Shown: positions 9,325-18,793, counted from the stretch's first letter. The stretch: DNA of 64,000 bases from Carbonatibacter sp965199245 (GCA_965199245.1 CBDAQP010000003.1:434001-498000), one strand, 5' to 3'. The notes: generated by a model from the sequence alone, not told the origin. A program made the numbers and translations.

Positions 9325-9978
9325 ATGCTCAAAAAAGAACGTGTTGCCTATATTGACCGCCGCCTTGCCACACTCTATCCGGTTGTGCCGATCCCATTGG
9401 ATCACAAAGACCCCTATACACTTTTGATTGCTGTTCTTTTGTCCGCACAGTGTACGGATGAACGCGTCAATAAAATTACACCCGCCCTCTTTGCGCGCGC
9501 CGATAACCCCCGCGCAATGTGCACGATTCCGGTGGCAGAGATCAGGGACATTATTCGCCCCTGCGGACTATCACCCCGCAAATCAAAGGCCATTTCAGAA
9601 CTGTCGCATCTCCTCATCACCCACCATAACGGGTCGGTTCCTGCGGACATGGCGGCTCTGGAAGCCCTGCCCGGAGTCGGTCACAAAACAGCATCGGTTG
9701 TTTTGGCCCAGGCCTTTGGCGTGGCAACTTTTCCCGTCGATACCCATATCCACCGCCTCGCCCAGAGATGGGGCCTGACCAATGGGCGTAGCGTTGAGCA
9801 AACAGAAAAAGACCTGAAACGGCTCTTTGTCCGCGAACGCTGGAACGACCTTCACCTCCAGATGATTTTCTATGGTCGCGAACACTGCACGGCACGCGGG
9901 TGCGACGGCACAGTCTGCGACATTTGTCGCACCACCTATCCACAGCGCAAAACACCCAAAAAGACGCGAAAGTCCTGA
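9325..9978 (+). CDS. nth: Endonuclease III (bifunctional DNA glycosylase / AP lyase)
   Basis: Base-excision repair enzyme that removes oxidised pyrimidines and nicks the abasic site. The 217-residue product has the helix-hairpin-helix LPGVGHKTASVV with the catalytic Lys, and the catalytic Asp in VDTHIHRLAQR. The start is set at ATG 9325, which matches the family (MLKKERVAYI); an in-frame ATG at 9280 lies within a hairpin. Oddity: the C-terminal cysteines read C-x4-C-x4-C-x2-C instead of the usual C-x6-C-x2-C-x5-C 4Fe-4S site, so the cluster may be absent or differently bound. Divergent from mipZ. Confident on family, unsure on cluster. Confidence 0.93.
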   Translation: MLKKERVAYIDRRLATLYPVVPIPLDHKDPYTLLIAVLLSAQCTDERVNKITPALFARADNPRAMCTIPVAEIRDIIRPCGLSPRKSKAISELSHLLITHHNGSVPADMAALEALPGVGHKTASVVLAQAFGVATFPVDTHIHRLAQRWGLTNGRSVEQTEKDLKRLFVRERWNDLHLQMIFYGREHCTARGCDGTVCDICRTTYPQRKTPKKTRKS

Positions 9979-10206
9979 AAAGACGCGCCACTCTTTGTTC
10001 CGCGCGCTCTGTTCACCACCAAAGGCATAGAAAACAAAGAACAAGCTGTGCGCGATAACTGTTGAAATTCCTAGCTAAAAGCGGCAGGATTAGAAGGATT
10101 TTAAACTGTGCGACATCATGAAGCCTCTTCATCAAACGGCTTTCGTGACATATGTAATGAAATGCGGGCAGACAACAGTCGGTTCTTGCCTGAACAGGAC
10201 GGCGCG

Positions 10207-11418
10207 ATGGATTATGATGCTTTCTTTGACAGAACACTCGATGCGCTCAAGCAGGAGGGACGCTATCGCGTCTTTGCAGACCTGGAGCGCAGAGCGGGCA
10301 ACTTCCCGCAGGCAACTTGCCACACACAGAATATAACAGGTCATGTCACAGTCTGGTGTTCAAACGACTACCTGGGCATGGGGCAACACCCCGATGTCAT
10401 GGACGCCATGCACAAAGCGATTGAGCGTTGCGGCGCAGGGGCGGGGGGAACACGCAATATTTCAGGAACAAACCACACGCATGTTCTGTTGGAACAGGAA
10501 CTCGCCGACTGGCACCATAAGGAATCCGGTTTGCTGTTTACATCCGGTTATGTTTCAAATTGGGCCACGCTCAGTGTCCTGGGGGCCAATCTGCCACATT
10601 GTGTGATCCTGTCTGATTCGATGAATCACGCCTCGATGATCGAAGGCATTCGCCATTCACGGGCAAAAAAAATCATTTTTAAACACAATGACGCCCGCGA
10701 CCTGGAAGAAAAGCTGAAAAGCCTTGCTCCCGACAGAGCAAAAATTATTGCCTTTGAATCGCTCTATTCCATGACCGGTGACATCGCGCCCATCGCGACC
10801 TTTTGTGATCTGGCGGAAAAATATGGCGCGATGACCTACCTGGACGAGGTACACGCCGTCGGTCTCTATGGCCCACAGGGGGGCGGACTCGCCGATCAAC
10901 TCGGCCTCTGCGAGCGGGTGACTCTTATCGAAGGCACACTGGGCAAGGCTGTCGGCGTTTCCGGAGGCTACATTACAGGGTCTGCGTCTTTGGTTGATTT
11001 TATTCGCAGTACAGCCTCCGGCTTTATCTTTACAACCGCCCTCCCCCCCGCTGTGGCCGCAGGGGCGTTGGCCTCTATCCGCCATCTCAAGAAAAGCTCC
11101 GCTGAACGCGCCCGCCACCAGGATCGCGCAAAACTTGTCCGCCATCGCCTGCAAAAGGCGGGCCTCCCCACTCTCCCGAGTCAGACGCACATTGTCCCCG
11201 TCATGGTCGGGAACCCCGATCTTTGTCGCGAAATCACCAACCGGTTGCTCACTGACTATCACATCTATGTTCAGCCTATTAACTATCCAACCGTTCCCAA
11301 AGGAACAGAACGGCTCCGCCTGACCCCGTCATCTGTGCATAGTGATGCAGATATTGAAAAACTCGTCACGGCCCTCAGTGAAATCTGGCATGAGTTGAAC
11401 CTGAAATACGCGGCATAA
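10207..11418 (+). CDS. hemA: 5-aminolevulinate synthase
   Basis: PLP enzyme that condenses glycine with succinyl-CoA to 5-aminolevulinate, the first step of tetrapyrrole synthesis in alphaproteobacteria (C4/Shemin route). The product of 403 residues starts at ATG 10207 (MDYDAFFDRTLDAL), the usual N-terminus; an upstream extension in frame to 10108 looks unlike the family. Motifs: SNDYLGMGQHP, GAGAGGTRNISG, YLDEVHAVGLYG, and the PLP lysine in EGTLGKAVGVSGGY. The family more often has AKAFG at the lysine, a mild difference. hemH lies about 6 kb downstream on the other strand, not in an operon with it. Confidence 0.96.
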   Translation: MDYDAFFDRTLDALKQEGRYRVFADLERRAGNFPQATCHTQNITGHVTVWCSNDYLGMGQHPDVMDAMHKAIERCGAGAGGTRNISGTNHTHVLLEQELADWHHKESGLLFTSGYVSNWATLSVLGANLPHCVILSDSMNHASMIEGIRHSRAKKIIFKHNDARDLEEKLKSLAPDRAKIIAFESLYSMTGDIAPIATFCDLAEKYGAMTYLDEVHAVGLYGPQGGGLADQLGLCERVTLIEGTLGKAVGVSGGYITGSASLVDFIRSTASGFIFTTALPPAVAAGALASIRHLKKSSAERARHQDRAKLVRHRLQKAGLPTLPSQTHIVPVMVGNPDLCREITNRLLTDYHIYVQPINYPTVPKGTERLRLTPSSVHSDADIEKLVTALSEIWHELNLKYAA

Positions 11419-11554
11419 AAAAATGTGCAAAAAAATAATTTGAGAGCGGTTATCAAATACTGGACAAAACTATTTTTTCTGGTGATAATCGCTCGCACAA
11501 AGATCCTTGAACACTCAACTTTGAAAACCGGGCCACTCTTTAAAGAGGTTGCCA

Positions 11555-12121
11555 ATGTATCGCGACAACAGCCTCGTTCCCTCTGAATCCATGCGCCTGC
11601 TCGCGCTGGGCTTTTTACAGGAACACCGCCTCGACTACGGGACGCTTGCCGGGAAAACACGGCAGTTTACCCTGCGTATTGTCGGGCCATCGCTTGATCT
11701 CATCGGCACACCGCTTGAGGTTTTGAAAATCGAAGGATTTGTCGAAAGCGCACCTCTTGACCACTCAGAACAGAGATCATCAGACTCCCCTGCTCTTGTG
11801 TTGACTGCGCGTGGACGTGAAGAATTTGAACGCCTGATGGCATCTAACCTGCGCGCACCGCTCAATGATATGAGCAAGCTGGTTCTGGCGATCAAAATGC
11901 GTTTTCTCCATCTGGCCCCGCGACAAACACAACAGGCGCAATATCTTTTGCTGGTTGATATTTATGACCATCAGCTTGAGCGGCTGCAAGACCTGAAGGC
12001 ACGGGACAAAAAAACAGTCGCCACTGAATTCACAGGCTGGCTTGACCTCGAAATAGCCCAAACATACGACCGCTTGCAACACTACGAAAAAATGGCCGCC
12101 CGACTGAACAACACTCAATAG
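11555..12121 (+). CDS. PadR-like winged-helix regulator (putative)
   Basis: A 188-residue protein starting at ATG 11555, eight bases after AGAGG. The N-terminal half looks like a winged helix (about residues 15-95): a helix LLALGFLQEHRLDYGTLA, a recognition-helix region ending LKIEGFVES, and a wing leading to LVLTARGREEFERLM. The C-terminal half is helical with FLHLAPRQTQQAQYLLLVD, resembling the PadR-type dimerisation arm. This fits PadR-family repressors of unknown effector. Its last bases overlap the convergent SDR gene by 7 bases. Target genes cannot be identified. Confidence 0.6.
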   Translation: MYRDNSLVPSESMRLLALGFLQEHRLDYGTLAGKTRQFTLRIVGPSLDLIGTPLEVLKIEGFVESAPLDHSEQRSSDSPALVLTARGREEFERLMASNLRAPLNDMSKLVLAIKMRFLHLAPRQTQQAQYLLLVDIYDHQLERLQDLKARDKKTVATEFTGWLDLEIAQTYDRLQHYEKMAARLNNTQ

Positions 12122-12885
12122 AGGTGTTGCCCCCCCGTCACAAAAATTTCCGTGCCTGTGACATAGCTGAAATCATCCCCGCACAGCTGATAGACCGCAG
12201 AGGCGACTTCGTGGGGTTGTCCCATGCGAGTCATGGGGATGCGGGGAATCAGGGCCTCGTACTCTTCGCCAATCATGGCCGTTTCAATTTCACCCGGGGC
12301 GACCGCATTAACGCGGACACCAATGCGCGCCATCTCGACAGAAAGTTCACGCGTCAATGCAGACAACGCCGCCTTGGACGTTGAATAGGCCGAACCGGCA
12401 AAGGGATGAACACCGTGACCGGCAATAGAGGTAATATTGACAACAGCCCCCTGTCCGCGCCCCAACGCAGGGGCCAATGCGCGCACAATGGTCAAGGGCG
12501 CGAAAAAATTGAGCTCAAAAACTTCGCGCCAGGTCTTCACATCACCGTTCAAACACCCCAGACGTTCCTGATAGCCGGTTTTAGGGGATGTTGCCGCATT
12601 ATTCACCAGCGCATGAAGTGGTTCATCGCCCAGAATATCAACCGCTTCCTCGACAAAAGACCGCGTACTGAGCGGATCAGACAAATCGGCAATAATATGG
12701 TCTGTCCAGTTTGTGTCTTGTTGACAGGCTTCCGGAACATCTTCGCGCGAACAGGTAATAATACGCCACCCCCGCGTTGCGAAATATTGAACGGTTGCGT
12801 GCCCAATCCCCCGGCTCGCCCCCGTCAAAACAAGGTTGCGCACTGCATCAGCGGGCCTGTCTTGTTCACAATGGGGTTCTTTCAT
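12115..12885 (-). CDS. Short-chain dehydrogenase/reductase
   Basis: Classical SDR of 256 residues: NAD(P)-binding GASRGIG, the NNAA motif in ALVNNAATSP, catalytic Ser in VVNITSIAGHG, and YxxxK in AYSTSKAALSAL, with the C-terminal FVTGGQHLY. The frame is open upstream to 13269, but that extension is antisense to pdxH, so the ATG at 12885 with GAAAGA upstream is preferred. The substrate is not deducible. The gene lies 85 bases downstream of pdxH on the same strand, possibly in one transcript, and converges with the PadR-like gene. Confidence 0.87.
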   Translation of the reverse strand: MKEPHCEQDRPADAVRNLVLTGASRGIGHATVQYFATRGWRIITCSREDVPEACQQDTNWTDHIIADLSDPLSTRSFVEEAVDILGDEPLHALVNNAATSPKTGYQERLGCLNGDVKTWREVFELNFFAPLTIVRALAPALGRGQGAVVNITSIAGHGVHPFAGSAYSTSKAALSALTRELSVEMARIGVRVNAVAPGEIETAMIGEEYEALIPRIPMTRMGQPHEVASAVYQLCGDDFSYVTGTEIFVTGGQHLY

Positions 12886-12970
12886 CTGATTAAATCTTTC
12901 TTTGACGGCGATACGGGGGCGGACGATAAGCGGCGGCGATAAGGGGCTTTTGCGATTGGACGATAAAAAT

Positions 12971-13585
12971 TCAAGGAAAAAGCCGCTCTGTCCGCCAGGA
13001 GGTGACGCCTTTTTCTGTGTCACTGTCCAGCGCATGATAGACAAGACGATCATGCAAACGAAACGCTCCATCCTGCCAAAATTCAATCCGTAGAGGTTTG
13101 ACCCTGAAACCGGACCAATAGTCAGGCCGGGGGATGGTGCCCACGGCATAGCGTGCGCTATAGACCGCGACCTTTTTTTCCAATTCAAACCGCCCCGCCA
13201 GAGGACGCGACTGGGCAGAGGCCCATGCCCCGATCCGGCTCTGACGCGGGCGGGACTGAAAATAATCATCTGCTTCGCGATCCGTCACCTGCGTGACCGT
13301 GCCTTCAACCCGCACAGACCGCCGCAGGCTTTTCCAATGAAAGGTCATTGCCGCCTTGGGATGCACCAAAAGCTGTGTCCCTTTACGGCTTTCGCTATTG
13401 GTGTAGAAGACAAAACCGCTCTGATCCCAATCCTTTAACAGAACCATCCGCGCAGAGGGCATTCCATCCGCCCCCACAGTTGCCAGGCACACAGCCGTCG
13501 GGTCATTGGGTTCGGATTGCGTTGCATCCTCAAGCCAGGTCTGAAAAATTTCCCACGGATTTTCGGGGGTCACATCGCCAATCAT
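12971..13585 (-). CDS. pdxH: Pyridoxamine/pyridoxine 5'-phosphate oxidase
   Basis: FMN enzyme that makes pyridoxal 5'-phosphate from PNP or PMP, in the salvage and de novo vitamin B6 routes. The 204-residue product has the family blocks ARMVLLKDWDQSGFVFYTN, SRKGTQL, MTFHWKSLRRSVRVEG and the C-terminal PLRIEFWQDGAFRLHDR with RTERLFP. Start chosen at ATG 13585, which has GGGAAGG five bases before it; an upstream start at 13612 would add nine residues. The SDR gene follows on the same strand. Confidence 0.95.
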   Translation of the reverse strand: MIGDVTPENPWEIFQTWLEDATQSEPNDPTAVCLATVGADGMPSARMVLLKDWDQSGFVFYTNSESRKGTQLLVHPKAAMTFHWKSLRRSVRVEGTVTQVTDREADDYFQSRPRQSRIGAWASAQSRPLAGRFELEKKVAVYSARYAVGTIPRPDYWSGFRVKPLRIEFWQDGAFRLHDRLVYHALDSDTEKGVTSWRTERLFP

Positions 13586-13733
13586 CTTACCTTCCCGACA
13601 CAACAAGCTCAAAAGACGCGCTCAGCATAGCATACTACCTTTAGAAAAGAATAGGCAAGCAGGGACAGTCTTGATATAGAGGTTCTTGGAAAAGTTTTTT
13701 GTCGAGATTTTTTGGTTGCAGAGGATGCAAATC

Positions 13734-14222
13734 ATGACACAGAGATCACTCTTCAAATCCTTAATAATTCTCATGGTTGCAGGCTTGACCCTGAGTGCCT
13801 GCGACGGAGGAGTCAGAGGACAAAAAGAAAAAATTGGTGGTTTAAGCGGGGCTGTGCTTGGCGGTGTCCTTGGCGCACAGTTGGGCAAAGGGAACGGTCA
13901 AATTGTTGGGGCTGTTCTCGGAGCCGCCGCCGGAGGGTTCCTCGGGAGCGAAATAGGGGCCTCACTCGACGAACTCGACCGCCTTAAATCAAAGAAAGCC
14001 TACCAAAGCGCACAGACCGCACCCGTGGGGAAAACCATTTCCTGGAACAATCCCGACAGCGGGAACAAGGGAACAATCACTCCCGTACGCGACGGAACGT
14101 CATCCGGTGGGCAATACTGCCGCGAGTTTCAGCAAACGGTGACCATTGGCAACAAAACAGAAGAAGCCTACGGCATTGCCTGCCGCCAACCTGATGGATC
14201 ATGGAAAATTCAAAACTCGTGA
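13734..14222 (+). CDS. Glycine-zipper outer-membrane lipoprotein (17-kDa surface antigen type)
   Basis: A 162-residue protein starting at ATG 13734 (GAGG nine bases upstream). A lipoprotein signal ends in the lipobox LTLSAC, so Cys would be lipidated. The middle (about residues 30-75) is a glycine zipper with GxxxG-type spacing (GAVLGGVLGAQLGKGNG, GAVLGAAAGGFLGSEIG), as in Rickettsia 17-kDa antigen-like and 2TM proteins. The C-terminal part is a small beta-rich domain containing CREFQQTVTIGNKTEEAYG with a pair of Cys. Likely envelope structural role; exact function unknown. Confidence 0.82.
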   Translation: MTQRSLFKSLIILMVAGLTLSACDGGVRGQKEKIGGLSGAVLGGVLGAQLGKGNGQIVGAVLGAAAGGFLGSEIGASLDELDRLKSKKAYQSAQTAPVGKTISWNNPDSGNKGTITPVRDGTSSGGQYCREFQQTVTIGNKTEEAYGIACRQPDGSWKIQNS

Positions 14223-14281
14223 TCTCTGTGCAGGTGGCCCGATTTTAAAATTTCGACAGCTTGCCTACCCTGACAAGACCT

Positions 14282-15187
14282 ATGCGTAACCCCTACTCTG
14301 TTCTTGGTATCAATAAAACGGCGACGGCGGCCGAAATTAAGGCCGCCTATCGCAAGATCGCCAGAAAGTATCACCCCGACCACAATCAGGGTGATGCTTT
14401 TTCTGTGCAAAAATTCAGAGATGTCACGCAAGCCTATCACCTGCTCAACAACAAAATAAAACGCACACAATTCGATCAGGGGGAAATTGATTCCGAAGGC
14501 CGCAAAGCATCACCAACACCCCGCCACCGCCCGACCCCTTTCTCAAACAGGCCCCCGGAGTCCCCTAAAAAAGAAAAAAGCCGAATCTTTTCCGACCTTT
14601 TTAACGGACGAAAGAAAAAAAACCAAAACGGGGCAACACAAAAATCGGATCAAGACCCGCACTATGAATGCCGCCTCAATATTATCGAAGCCGCAAGGGG
14701 GGCAAAAAAACGTATCACGACCACAGCGGGAAAAACCCTTGAACTCAACATTCCCGCCGGAGCACAAAACGGGCAGGTTTTGCGTTTGCGTGGACAGGGG
14801 CGGAGCGGGTACGGCGATGCCCTGGTTGAACTGCGCGTTGAACCACACGCACTCATCAGATGCGAAGGCATCGACATTCATATGGATCTCCCTCTGTCAC
14901 TCTATGAAGCAACAGAGGGAACCAGCGCGACTGTTCAAACCGCAACGGGCAAGGTAAAAATCAAAATCCCGCCCAAATCCAACACCGGAACCATCCTTCG
15001 TCTCAAGGATAAGGGGCTGAAAGCAGACAAAGACGACCCGGAGAGTGGCCCGCGCGGGGATCACTACATCCGCGTTCTCGTCACCCTCCCCGAAGGCCGA
15101 AATATTGAACTCGAAAAATTCTTGCGCAGATGGAAAACGCACCACCCCTATAATCCACGGGCGAAACTGGGTTTTTTTGATGACTAA
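14282..15187 (+). CDS. cbpA: CbpA-like DnaJ-family co-chaperone
   Basis: J-domain at residues 3-66 (AYRKIARKYHPDHNQGD with HPD), a short linker rich in Pro/Lys, then the two-lobed DnaJ C-terminal peptide-binding domain (LNIIEAARGAKKRI; the GRSGYGDALVELRVEPH segment; the KDKGL hinge). There is no CxxCxGxG zinc finger, which separates CbpA from DnaJ. CbpA is a DnaK co-chaperone that also binds curved DNA. ATG 14282 is the natural start. A CbpM-like gene follows after 23 bases, so the pair forms the usual cbpA-cbpM unit. Confidence 0.9.
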   Translation: MRNPYSVLGINKTATAAEIKAAYRKIARKYHPDHNQGDAFSVQKFRDVTQAYHLLNNKIKRTQFDQGEIDSEGRKASPTPRHRPTPFSNRPPESPKKEKSRIFSDLFNGRKKKNQNGATQKSDQDPHYECRLNIIEAARGAKKRITTTAGKTLELNIPAGAQNGQVLRLRGQGRSGYGDALVELRVEPHALIRCEGIDIHMDLPLSLYEATEGTSATVQTATGKVKIKIPPKSNTGTILRLKDKGLKADKDDPESGPRGDHYIRVLVTLPEGRNIELEKFLRRWKTHHPYNPRAKLGFFDD

Positions 15188-15210
15188 AACCTTTCAAACG
15201 AGGACAAGCA

Positions 15211-15576
15211 ATGAAAAATTTTGACGATGTTCTGCACGAACTCGACCTGCCTGCCAGCCAGCTTTCCGGCTGGATTGACAATAACTGGGTCTTGCCCGAC
15301 GATCATGGTGCGGGCTTTGTGTTCAGCGAAGAAGACATTGCACGGGTGCGGATGCTCAAAGAACTCATTGTTGACATCGGTGCGAATGAAGCCGCCATCC
15401 CGGTGATCTTGCGCGCTATGGATCAAGTGTACGACCTGCGAAAAATGATTGACCGTCTCGGCGATGTCATCGCGAGCCTGCCCCTTGACACCCGTCAGGA
15501 ATTACAACAGGTGCTACGCGACCGACAGGCCAAAAACCAGGGAGCCTCACTGTCTGAGGCAGGCGGAGAACAATAA
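15211..15576 (+). CDS. cbpM: CbpM-like chaperone modulator (MerR-type helix-turn-helix fold)
   Basis: A 121-residue helical protein. The block FVFSEEDIARVRMLKELI is the MerR-like segment typical of CbpM, followed by a helix pair (VILRAMDQVYDLRKMIDRLG). CbpM binds the J-domain of CbpA and inhibits both its co-chaperone and DNA-binding activity. Position 23 bases downstream of cbpA, with GAGGACAAGCA before the ATG, supports this over a stand-alone MerR regulator. The C-terminal tail is polar and likely disordered. Confidence 0.8.
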   Translation: MKNFDDVLHELDLPASQLSGWIDNNWVLPDDHGAGFVFSEEDIARVRMLKELIVDIGANEAAIPVILRAMDQVYDLRKMIDRLGDVIASLPLDTRQELQQVLRDRQAKNQGASLSEAGGEQ

Positions 15577-15723
15577 GACGAACACCATCAGGACAATCGG
15601 GAGCCTCTCAAAACAGGACTGGTCATCTCTGTTCATTCCCGCTAAAAAATCCCCTATATCCAACATATTTCAAAAAATCGGAACAAAGAATAGCCAACGC
15701 ACAGAACAAAAGGAAAGAAAACC

Positions 15724-16557
15724 ATGTCTCACCCCCTTATGACAGGCAAACGCGGATTGATTATGGGCGTTGCAAATGACCGCTCGATTGCCTGGGGCAT
15801 TACAAAGGCTCTGGCAGAACAGGGGGCCGAGCTGGCCTTCACCTACCAGGGCGATTCGCTTAAAAAACGTGTTCAGCCCCTGGCTCAATCGGTTGGCGCA
15901 GATCTTGTCATGGAATGCGATGTCAGCAGTGATGCGAGCATGGATGCCGTTTTTGCAACTCTCGGGGAAAAATGGGGGGGGCTTGATTTTGTCGTCCATG
16001 CCATCGCCTACGCCGATAAGGAAGAATTAAAAGGCCGCTATGCCGATACCAGCCGGGAAAACTTCCTGCAATCACTTGATATTTCATGTTATTCCTTTAC
16101 CGCCGTTGCCCACCGGGCCGCACCACTCATGAAAGCGGGCGGGAGCCTCGTCACGCTGACCTATTATGGCGCGGAACAGGTCATTCCACACTATAACGTC
16201 ATGGGCGTGGCAAAGGCTGCACTGGAAGCCTCTGTGCGCTATCTCGCCGCCGATCTTGGGGCAGATGGTATCCGCGTCAATGCCATTTCTGCCGGCCCGA
16301 TTAAAACACTCGCTGCCTCGGGAATCGGTGATTTTCGCCATATCCTGAAATGGAACGAATACAATTCACCGTTGCAACGCAATGTGAGTATTGAACAGGT
16401 CGGGGGGGCGGGACTCTATTTGCTGTCCGATCTCTCTGGCGGTGTCACGGGGGAGGTTCACCACGTCGATTCCGGCTATCACGTTGTCGGCATGATGAAT
16501 GTCGGCAAAGCAAAAGAACTCGGGCAAATGCTCCAGGCCTTTAATCCACAGGATTAG
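15724..16557 (+). CDS. fabI: Enoyl-[acyl-carrier-protein] reductase (NADH)
   Basis: SDR-type enoyl-ACP reductase, last step of each fatty-acid elongation cycle. The 277-residue product has the FabI form of the cofactor motif (GLIMGVANDRSIAWGI), FVVHAIAYADKEELKGRY, and the catalytic pair Y-x6-K in HYNVMGVAKAALEA, then IRVNAISAGPIKTLAASGI. The Lys/Tyr spacing distinguishes FabI from classical SDRs. AAGGAAAG lies upstream of the ATG. aroC follows after 42 bases on the same strand and may be cotranscribed. Confidence 0.96.
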   Translation: MSHPLMTGKRGLIMGVANDRSIAWGITKALAEQGAELAFTYQGDSLKKRVQPLAQSVGADLVMECDVSSDASMDAVFATLGEKWGGLDFVVHAIAYADKEELKGRYADTSRENFLQSLDISCYSFTAVAHRAAPLMKAGGSLVTLTYYGAEQVIPHYNVMGVAKAALEASVRYLAADLGADGIRVNAISAGPIKTLAASGIGDFRHILKWNEYNSPLQRNVSIEQVGGAGLYLLSDLSGGVTGEVHHVDSGYHVVGMMNVGKAKELGQMLQAFNPQD

Positions 16558-16599
16558 GCGCGTTTTCAATGAAACTGTTTCGGGGCTGGAGTTTCGACG

Positions 16600-17682
16600 A
16601 TGGCAGGTAACGCATTTGGCAAGTTGTTGCGCGTGACAACCTGGGGCGAAAGCCACGGCCCTTCAATCGGTTGTGTCCTTGATGGTGTTCCCCCGGGCAT
16701 TCCCCTCACAGAGGCCGATATTCAATTCTATCTTGACCAACGCAAACCGGGACAAAGCCGCTTCACAACACAACGACGCGAAGCCGACCAGGTGAACATT
16801 GTCTCTGGCGTTTTTGACGGTCTCACAACCGGAACAGCCCTCGGGCTTGTGATCGACAACACAGACCAGCGTTCGGCAGATTATAGTGAAATCGCACAGG
16901 CTTTTCGCCCTGGACATGCCGACTATAGCTATTGGAAAAAGTACGGCCTGCGCGACTATCGCGGGGGGGGGCGGGCCTCTGCACGCGAAACCGCCATGCG
17001 CGTTGCTGCCGGGGCCGTGGCCCGCAAAATCCTGAACAGGGATATTTCAGGTGGCCTGCACATTCGCGGTGCGCTGGTTCAGATGGGGCCACATAAAATT
17101 GACCAGACGCGCTATGACCCGGATCACATCACACAAAATCCGTTCTGGTGTCCCGATCCGGTTGTCGCCCGGGATTGGGCCGCGTTCCTCGATTCTGTGC
17201 GAAAATCAGGCTCCTCGACAGGAGCAGTGGTCGAAGTCATCGCACAGAATGTTCCGGTGGGATTGGGAAGCCCGCTTTATGACAAGCTTGATGCCGATTT
17301 GGCAAAGGCCATCATGTCGATCAATGCCGTCAAGGCAGTCGAGATTGGTGATGGCTTTGCCGCCGCCGCACTCAGTGGCGAAGACAATGCCGATGAAATT
17401 CGCATTGTTGAGGGAAAGACTCTTTTCACCAGCAACCACGCGGGCGGCATTTTAGGGGGAATATCATCAGGACAGGACATTGTTGTCCGCTTTGCCGTCA
17501 AACCGACCAGTTCAATCCTCACTCCACGCAAAACAATCACCACACAGGGGCAGGAAACGGAACTGAGAACCAAAGGCCGCCACGACCCCTGCGTCGGCAT
17601 CCGCGCCGTTCCCGTTGGAGAAGCGATGGTGGCCCTGACCCTTGCCGATCATCTCCTCCGTCACAAGGCACAGTGTGGCTAG
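16600..17682 (+). CDS. aroC: Chorismate synthase
   Basis: Last enzyme of the shikimate pathway; converts EPSP to chorismate using reduced FMN. The 360-residue product has the N-terminal signature GKLLRVTTWGESHGPSIG, the GQSRFTTQRREAD block, the RPGHADYSYWKKYGLRDYRG segment and RASARETAMRVAAGA, and ends with PVGEAMVALTLADHLL. Length is standard. It converges with hemH with only nine bases between the stops; no terminator hairpin is evident there. A class II DAHP synthase (pathway entry) is encoded elsewhere in the window. Confidence 0.97.
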   Translation: MAGNAFGKLLRVTTWGESHGPSIGCVLDGVPPGIPLTEADIQFYLDQRKPGQSRFTTQRREADQVNIVSGVFDGLTTGTALGLVIDNTDQRSADYSEIAQAFRPGHADYSYWKKYGLRDYRGGGRASARETAMRVAAGAVARKILNRDISGGLHIRGALVQMGPHKIDQTRYDPDHITQNPFWCPDPVVARDWAAFLDSVRKSGSSTGAVVEVIAQNVPVGLGSPLYDKLDADLAKAIMSINAVKAVEIGDGFAAAALSGEDNADEIRIVEGKTLFTSNHAGGILGGISSGQDIVVRFAVKPTSSILTPRKTITTQGQETELRTKGRHDPCVGIRAVPVGEAMVALTLADHLLRHKAQCG

Positions 17683-17691
17683 ACGCACTCT

Positions 17692-18729
17692 TTAGAGCCA
17701 ACCCTGTAATTCGGTTTCAACCATATTATAGATCATCTGAATGGAGTCTGCGCTGTCGTTCAAACAGGGCACAGAGGTAAAGGTTTCCCCTCCGTTTTCA
17801 AGAAATGTGTCACGAATGCCGATATTGATTTCTTCGAGTGTCTCGACACAATCAACAGAAAATCCGGGCATGATCATCATCATATTTTTCACACCCTTTC
17901 GCGCCAACTCCGCAACTGTCGGCTCGCAATAGGGCTGCAACCATTCTTTCGGGCCGAAACGGGACTGAAAAACCATTTGAAGCTGCTCTTGATCTCGCCC
18001 AAGGCGTTCTCTCAAAAGGCGTGTTGTCTTGGCACAGTGGCAGGAATAGGGATCACCTTTTGACAGGTTTTCTTTCGGCAAACCATGGAAAGAGGCCAGA
18101 ATGACATCTGGTTTTTGTGTCAGTTTTGCTGTTTCCCGCTCGACTGATCGGGCGAGAGCTTCGATATAATCGGGATGATCGTGATAGGCAGGCGCACAGC
18201 GCACAGCGGGCTGGCGGCGCATCTTCATTAAAGCGCGAAAACACTGGTCATAGGCCGTGGCCGTTGTCGTTGCAGAATATTGCGGATAAAGAGCCATCAA
18301 CAAAATGCGGTCACAACCCTGTTCAAACAACCGATCCAAACGACTGGTGGCAGAGGGATTGCCATAACGCCACCCCCAGTCCACGACAACATTCGGGTGC
18401 TTTTCCGCCATCAGGGCAGACAGCTTTTCAGACTGGTCGCGCGTAATCGTCCGCAGGGGCGACTCGTCTTTTTCCCTATTCCAGATCTGCGCATAGGCAT
18501 GACCGCTTTTGGACGGACGCAGGGTCAGGATCACCCCCTGCAAAAGCGGTTGCCACAACCACGACGGGGCCTCGATAACACGCTTGTCACTCAAAAATTC
18601 ACCCAGATAACGGCGCATCGACCAATAATCTGTGCCATCCGGCGTTCCCAGATTGAGCAAAAGAACACCAATTTTTCGCGCGGGAATAACCGGGTGCCGG
18701 TCAGGGAAATGCGAGTGTGACATGAACAT
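17692..18729 (-). CDS. hemH: Ferrochelatase
   Basis: Inserts ferrous iron into protoporphyrin IX, the last haem step. The 345-residue product carries IGVLLLNLGTPDGTDY near its start, YPQYSATTTATAY, the active-site His in LASFHGLPKENL, and PGFSVDCVETLEEI with the conserved Glu residues. ATG 18729 is chosen, with ATG 18723 an alternative; neither has a strong ribosome site. A TATAAT hexamer on the minus strand at 18753-18758 may be its -10 box, implying a short leader, but no matching -35 is seen. Convergent with aroC. Confidence 0.95.
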   Translation of the reverse strand: MFMSHSHFPDRHPVIPARKIGVLLLNLGTPDGTDYWSMRRYLGEFLSDKRVIEAPSWLWQPLLQGVILTLRPSKSGHAYAQIWNREKDESPLRTITRDQSEKLSALMAEKHPNVVVDWGWRYGNPSATSRLDRLFEQGCDRILLMALYPQYSATTTATAYDQCFRALMKMRRQPAVRCAPAYHDHPDYIEALARSVERETAKLTQKPDVILASFHGLPKENLSKGDPYSCHCAKTTRLLRERLGRDQEQLQMVFQSRFGPKEWLQPYCEPTVAELARKGVKNMMMIMPGFSVDCVETLEEINIGIRDTFLENGGETFTSVPCLNDSADSIQMIYNMVETELQGWL

Positions 18730-18793
18730 AAACCCAATCGTTGTCAAAAAAGATTATACGCCCGATCACCCGGAATGGATGACCCGGCAAGGG

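Noticed and set aside
12886..13269. N-terminal extension of the SDR gene up to 13269
   Set aside because: It lies in another frame of pdxH on the same strand and lacks SDR features; ATG 12885 gives the normal SDR length.
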